DNA of 35,368 nucleotides from Paludibacteraceae bacterium (lineage in GTDB: Bacteria > Bacteroidota > Bacteroidia > Bacteroidales > Paludibacteraceae). The translations under genes and the position numbers were made by a program. The stretch spans positions 1 through 35,368 of the forward strand of contig JAKSNY010000020.1 in NCBI GenBank assembly GCA_024399495.1, in the 5' to 3' direction. The notes below the pieces were generated by a model, which was not told where the DNA came from, ran no database searches, and saw nothing but the letters and a program-made list of their open reading frames with translations. The first letter of the stretch is position 1. Each line of letters opens with the position of its first letter. This document shows positions 32,492 through 35,368 of the stretch, in pieces.

Positions 32492-35102
32492 ACTTGTTAA
32501 GTTTCTCCTTTAGTGATTTTATCTTGCTCTCTGCATCGCTTTTCTTCTTGCGTTCACGCTCCACAATTTCAGGTGCGGCATTGGCTACAAACCTCTCATT
32601 GCTTAGTTTTGCCATAACACCCTTTAAGAATCCCTCAAAACGCTCAATTTCAGCAATGGTTTTCTGCTTTTCAGCCTCAATGTCAATGTTCTCTGACATA
32701 GGAATCTCATACTCTGTGGTACGAACAAGGAATGATACAGCCATAGGGTCTTTGTTAGACACCTTATTTATCTCAGATATGTTACACATTTTAATAGTAA
32801 CACAATCATACTCTGCATTATGTCCGTCAGAAATTATGTTCAGCGTTATAGCGTTCTTGGCGGCTATATTCTTTTGTAGCCTTACTGTTCTGATGGCGGC
32901 AACAAGTTCCTTAAGGTTCTCAAACTTGTCAAGCATAGCGTTATCGGGTGCGGTGGCTTTTGGCCACTCAGCTGTCATAATACTATCACCGGCATTACGC
33001 TCACGTATGCTTTGCCAAACCTCCTCACTTATGAAAGGCATAAACGGGTGCAGCAGCAGACAGAGTTTCTCAAAGTACTCCAATGTTGCATTGTATGTTG
33101 CAGTGTCTATTGAATCGCCGTAGGCAGGTTTTACCATCTCAAGATACCAAGATGAAAACTCATCCCAAAACAGTTTATACACTCTAAGCAGTGCCTCAGA
33201 CAAGCGGTATTTGCTGAATTGGTCGTCAATCTCAATTATTGCCGCATTCAGTTTATGCTCAAACCATTTTACAGCGGCTGAGGCGGCACTGCTTTGTGCC
33301 TTGTCCTCAACTTTCCATCCTTTAACCAAACGCAGTGCATTCCAAATCTTGTTATTGAAGTTACGTCCTTGCTCACACAGAGCCTCATCAAAATGAATAT
33401 CATTACCTGCAGGGGCGGATAGCATCATACCCATACGCACGCCGTCTGCACCGTAATCTGCTATAAGTTTCAGAGGGTCAGGAGAATTGCCCAAGGATTT
33501 GGACATCTTTCTGCCTAACTTATCACGCACGATACCTGTAAAATATACATCGCGGAAAGGCATATCGCCCATATACTCATAACCTGCCATAATCATACGG
33601 GCAACCCAGAAGAATATGATATCGGGTCCCGTAACAAGGTCACAAGTAGGGTAGTAATACTTAATTTCCTCATTGTTAGGGTTGTTTATTCCGTCAAACA
33701 GTGATACAGGCCACAACCAAGATGAAAACCAAGTGTCAAGGCAATCCTCGTCTTGACGTAAATCGCTTGCCTTCAGATTAGTGTTGCCTGTTTTCTTGAT
33801 GGCAAGTTTCAAAGCCTCATCTATGTTTTCCGCCACTACAAATCCACCTTCAGGCAGATAATATGCAGGAATACGGTGTCCCCACCAAAGTTGGCGGCTT
33901 ATACACCAATCCTTTATGTTCTCCATCCAATACTTGTATGTGCTTTTGTATTTGGGTGGGTAGAATTTAAGTGCGTCTGTCATAACTGCCTCAAGAGCAG
34001 GTTTGGCAAGGTGCTCCATCTTTAGGAACCACTGCATTGAGAGTTTTGGCTCTATGGCAACCTTTGTACGCTCTGATTTGCCGACCTTGTTTGTGTAAGC
34101 CTCAACCTTCTCCATAAGCCCTGCATTCTGTAGGTCTATCTCAATCTGCTTACGAACATCAAAACGGTCCATGCCTACATATAATCCGGCAGCTTCGCTA
34201 ATAGTGCCGTTATCGTTGAAAATATCTATTGTAGGTAGGTTGTATTTCTCGCCAAGCATATAGTCATTGACATCGTGGGCAGGAGTAACCTTTAGACAAC
34301 CTGTACCAAACTCAATATCAACGTACTCATCTTCTATTACAGGTATCTCACGGTTTACCAACGGTACTATAACTTTTTTGCCTCTAAGATGCTGGTTCTT
34401 TGGGTCTTTAGGGTTTATACACATAGCGGTATCGCCCATAATTGTCTCAGGACGGGTGGTGGCAACAACTGCATAGCCGTCTTCGCCAACAATTTTATAT
34501 CTTAAGTAGTAAAGTTTGCTCTGTTCCTCTTCATAAATTACCTCCTCATCAGATAGGGCGGTAAGGGCTTTAGGGTCCCAATTGACCATACGCACGCCTC
34601 TGTAAATCAACCCTTTATTATATAGGTCGCAAAATACCTTTATAACGCTCTTACTACGGGTCTCATCCATAGTGAATGCTGTTCTGTCCCAATCACACGA
34701 TGCTCCAAGTTTGCGTAGTTGCTTTAGAATTATGCCGCCATGCTCATCTGTCCAAGCCCATGCGTGTTTTAGAAACTCATCACGTGTAAGGTCTCTCTTC
34801 TTAATGCCTTGCTCTGCAAGTTTAGCCACAACCTTAGCCTCTGTGGCTATTGAAGCGTGGTCTGTGCCAGGTACCCAGCATGCGTTCTTTCCAAGCATAC
34901 GGGCACGGCGTATAAGAATATCCTGAATAGTATTGTTAAGCATGTGCCCCATGTGAAGCACACCGGTAACATTTGGCGGGGGAATTACTATGGTGTAAGG
35001 CTCTCTGCCATCGGGTTTTGAGCTGAAAAGTTTGTTATCCAACCAATACTGATACCACTTAGCCTCAATCTCATTAGGGCTGTACTTAGATGCAAGTTCC
35101 AT
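32475..35102 (-). CDS. valS: Valyl-tRNA synthetase
   Basis: I start at ATG 35102 ([17 protein letters not shown]), giving 875 aa; a longer frame would read through the promoter. The class I signatures are [18 protein letters not shown] with HMGH (50-53) and KMSKS (532-536). Between them lies the CP1 editing domain (for example [11 protein letters not shown] near 278-288), which removes mischarged threonine. The C-terminal Val_tRNA-synt_C coiled coil is visible in about 805-875, rich in Glu/Lys. The enzyme charges tRNA-Val and is essential. Its promoter lies at 35128-35159. Confidence 0.97.
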   Translation of the reverse strand: MELASKYSPNEIEAKWYQYWLDNKLFSSKPDGREPYTIVIPPPNVTGVLHMGHMLNNTIQDILIRRARMLGKNACWVPGTDHASIATEAKVVAKLAEQGIKKRDLTRDEFLKHAWAWTDEHGGIILKQLRKLGASCDWDRTAFTMDETRSKSVIKVFCDLYNKGLIYRGVRMVNWDPKALTALSDEEVIYEEEQSKLYYLRYKIVGEDGYAVVATTRPETIMGDTAMCINPKDPKNQHLRGKKVIVPLVNREIPVIEDEYVDIEFGTGCLKVTPAHDVNDYMLGEKYNLPTIDIFNDNGTISEAAGLYVGMDRFDVRKQIEIDLQNAGLMEKVEAYTNKVGKSERTKVAIEPKLSMQWFLKMEHLAKPALEAVMTDALKFYPPKYKSTYKYWMENIKDWCISRQLWWGHRIPAYYLPEGGFVVAENIDEALKLAIKKTGNTNLKASDLRQDEDCLDTWFSSWLWPVSLFDGINNPNNEEIKYYYPTCDLVTGPDIIFFWVARMIMAGYEYMGDMPFRDVYFTGIVRDKLGRKMSKSLGNSPDPLKLIADYGADGVRMGMMLSAPAGNDIHFDEALCEQGRNFNNKIWNALRLVKGWKVEDKAQSSAASAAVKWFEHKLNAAIIEIDDQFSKYRLSEALLRVYKLFWDEFSSWYLEMVKPAYGDSIDTATYNATLEYFEKLCLLLHPFMPFISEEVWQSIRERNAGDSIMTAEWPKATAPDNAMLDKFENLKELVAAIRTVRLQKNIAAKNAITLNIISDGHNAEYDCVTIKMCNISEINKVSNKDPMAVSFLVRTTEYEIPMSENIDIEAEKQKTIAEIERFEGFLKGVMAKLSNERFVANAAPEIVERERKKKSDAESKIKSLKEKLNKLTVDN

Positions 35103-35106
35103 TATG

Positions 35107-35122
35107 ATTTGAAATTTCAAAT
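35107..35122. other. Perfect 16-bp palindrome in the valS leader
   Basis: ATTTGAAATTTCAAAT is its own reverse complement and sits 4-20 bp before the valS ATG, between promoter and start. It could be an operator or an RNA stem over the translation start; no regulator is suggested. Confidence 0.8.
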
Positions 35123-35127
35123 GAATT

Positions 35128-35159
35128 GCAAAGTTACAAAAAACGAGAGAAGATGCAAA
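35128..35159 (-). promoter_or_regulatory. Promoter of valS
   Basis: On the minus strand TTTG (35159-35156), 19 bp, then TAACTTTGC (35136-35128), about 26 bp before the ATG. The -33 box lies within the left arm of the long inverted repeat at 35149-35261. Confidence 0.75.
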
Positions 35160-35261
35160 AAAAACTTTGTTTTTTGTAGTAATCTGACTTTTGATGTAAC
35201 GCAAGCTTGCTTGCAGTTATGGAAAAAGTCAGATTACAAAAACGATAGTTTTTGCATCTTC
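35149..35261. repeat. Long imperfect inverted repeat (MITE-like palindrome)
   Basis: The outer arms are GAAGATGCAAAAA (35149-35161) and TTTTTGCATCTTC (35249-35261). Inner arms around GTAATCTGACTTTT and AAAAAGTCAGATTAC continue the pairing, and a small central palindrome (GCAAGC/GCTTGC) closes it. The whole 113-bp unit could form one long hairpin or cruciform. It has no coding content and no visible target-site duplication that I can confirm. Confidence 0.8.
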
Positions 35262-35264
35262 CGA

Positions 35265-35368
35265 GTGCCAGTAACTTCTTTGAGCGAAGCGAAAAAAAGT
35301 TACAAAAAGCGTCAGTGCCAGTAACTTCTTTGAGCGAAGCGAAAAAAAGTTACAAAAAGCGTCAGTGC
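35265..35368. repeat. 50-bp tandem repeat with internal hairpin, running off the window
   Basis: Two full identical 50-bp units (35265-35314 and 35315-35364) and the first 4 bases of a third are present. Each contains GTAACTT and AAGTTAC as inverted arms enclosing CTTTGAGCGAAG. The array continues beyond the right edge, so its length is unknown. Confidence 0.92.

Noticed and set aside
32422-33123. A 233-codon open frame on the plus strand antisense to valS
   Set aside because: Serine/leucine/phenylalanine-rich composition and complete overlap with well-supported valS codons show that it is a shadow frame.
35109-35324. Open frame through the right-edge repeats
   Set aside because: It is composed of the inverted repeat and the 50-bp tandem units and has no coding character.
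35265-35368. Possible CRISPR array
   Set aside because: The 50-bp units are directly adjacent with no spacers, and no cas gene is present.

Overview
The window reads as chromosomal DNA of a Bacteroidales bacterium (Bacteroidota). The evidence is repeated -7/-33 promoters of the Bacteroidota type (TAnnTTTG preceded by TTG or TTTG at 19-20 bp), type IX secretion components and cargo (PorP/SprF, type A and type B C-terminal sorting domains, GldD), a DnaK tail ending in [10 protein letters not shown], and AT-rich leaders without clear Shine-Dalgarno sites. Genus cannot be fixed from the sequence alone. No tRNA, rRNA or CRISPR array was seen.

Layout. 1-3726: a tight plus-strand run of a type IX cargo C-terminus, PorP/SprF, a secreted GH32 fructan/sucrose hydrolase and a PfkB fructokinase, closed by a hairpin shared with the convergent CotH-domain type IX cargo (3730-6864). 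6865-11422: dGTPase-like HD protein, an outer-membrane barrel protein, an AzgA-type purine permease, an uncharacterised 193-aa protein and a small membrane protein. 11446-18400: a mosaic accessory island with a Fic protein; a restriction-modification operon whose methyltransferase fuses a cytosine-C5 and an adenine-N6 enzyme, followed by an HNH nuclease and an unknown 123-aa protein; and a string of relics. The relics are a diverged dnaK 3' end, a frameshifted ATP-binding protein, a truncated hsdS, and two partial copies of the small membrane protein gene. 18419-26705: dnaK, a DPP4-like protein that has lost its catalytic triad, a sugar nucleotidyltransferase, an NfeD/SPFH pair, a compact promoter-to-terminator unit that may be a small RNA or micro-ORF, and an SLC45-type MFS transporter. 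26760-35102: engB, recR, a small membrane protein, a BT0820-like HAD protein, a family 2 glycosyltransferase, gldD, a type B type IX cargo protein, a small anchored protein and valS.

Main points. The strongest candidates for follow-up are the bifunctional methyltransferase operon, the recombination scars around it (three copies of one gene's 3' end plus a second dnaK 3' end), the DPP4-family pseudopeptidase, the 24853-25139 small transcription unit, and heptanucleotide repeat arrays sitting just upstream of several start codons. The right edge holds a long inverted repeat that overlaps the valS promoter and a 50-bp hairpin-bearing tandem repeat running off the window.
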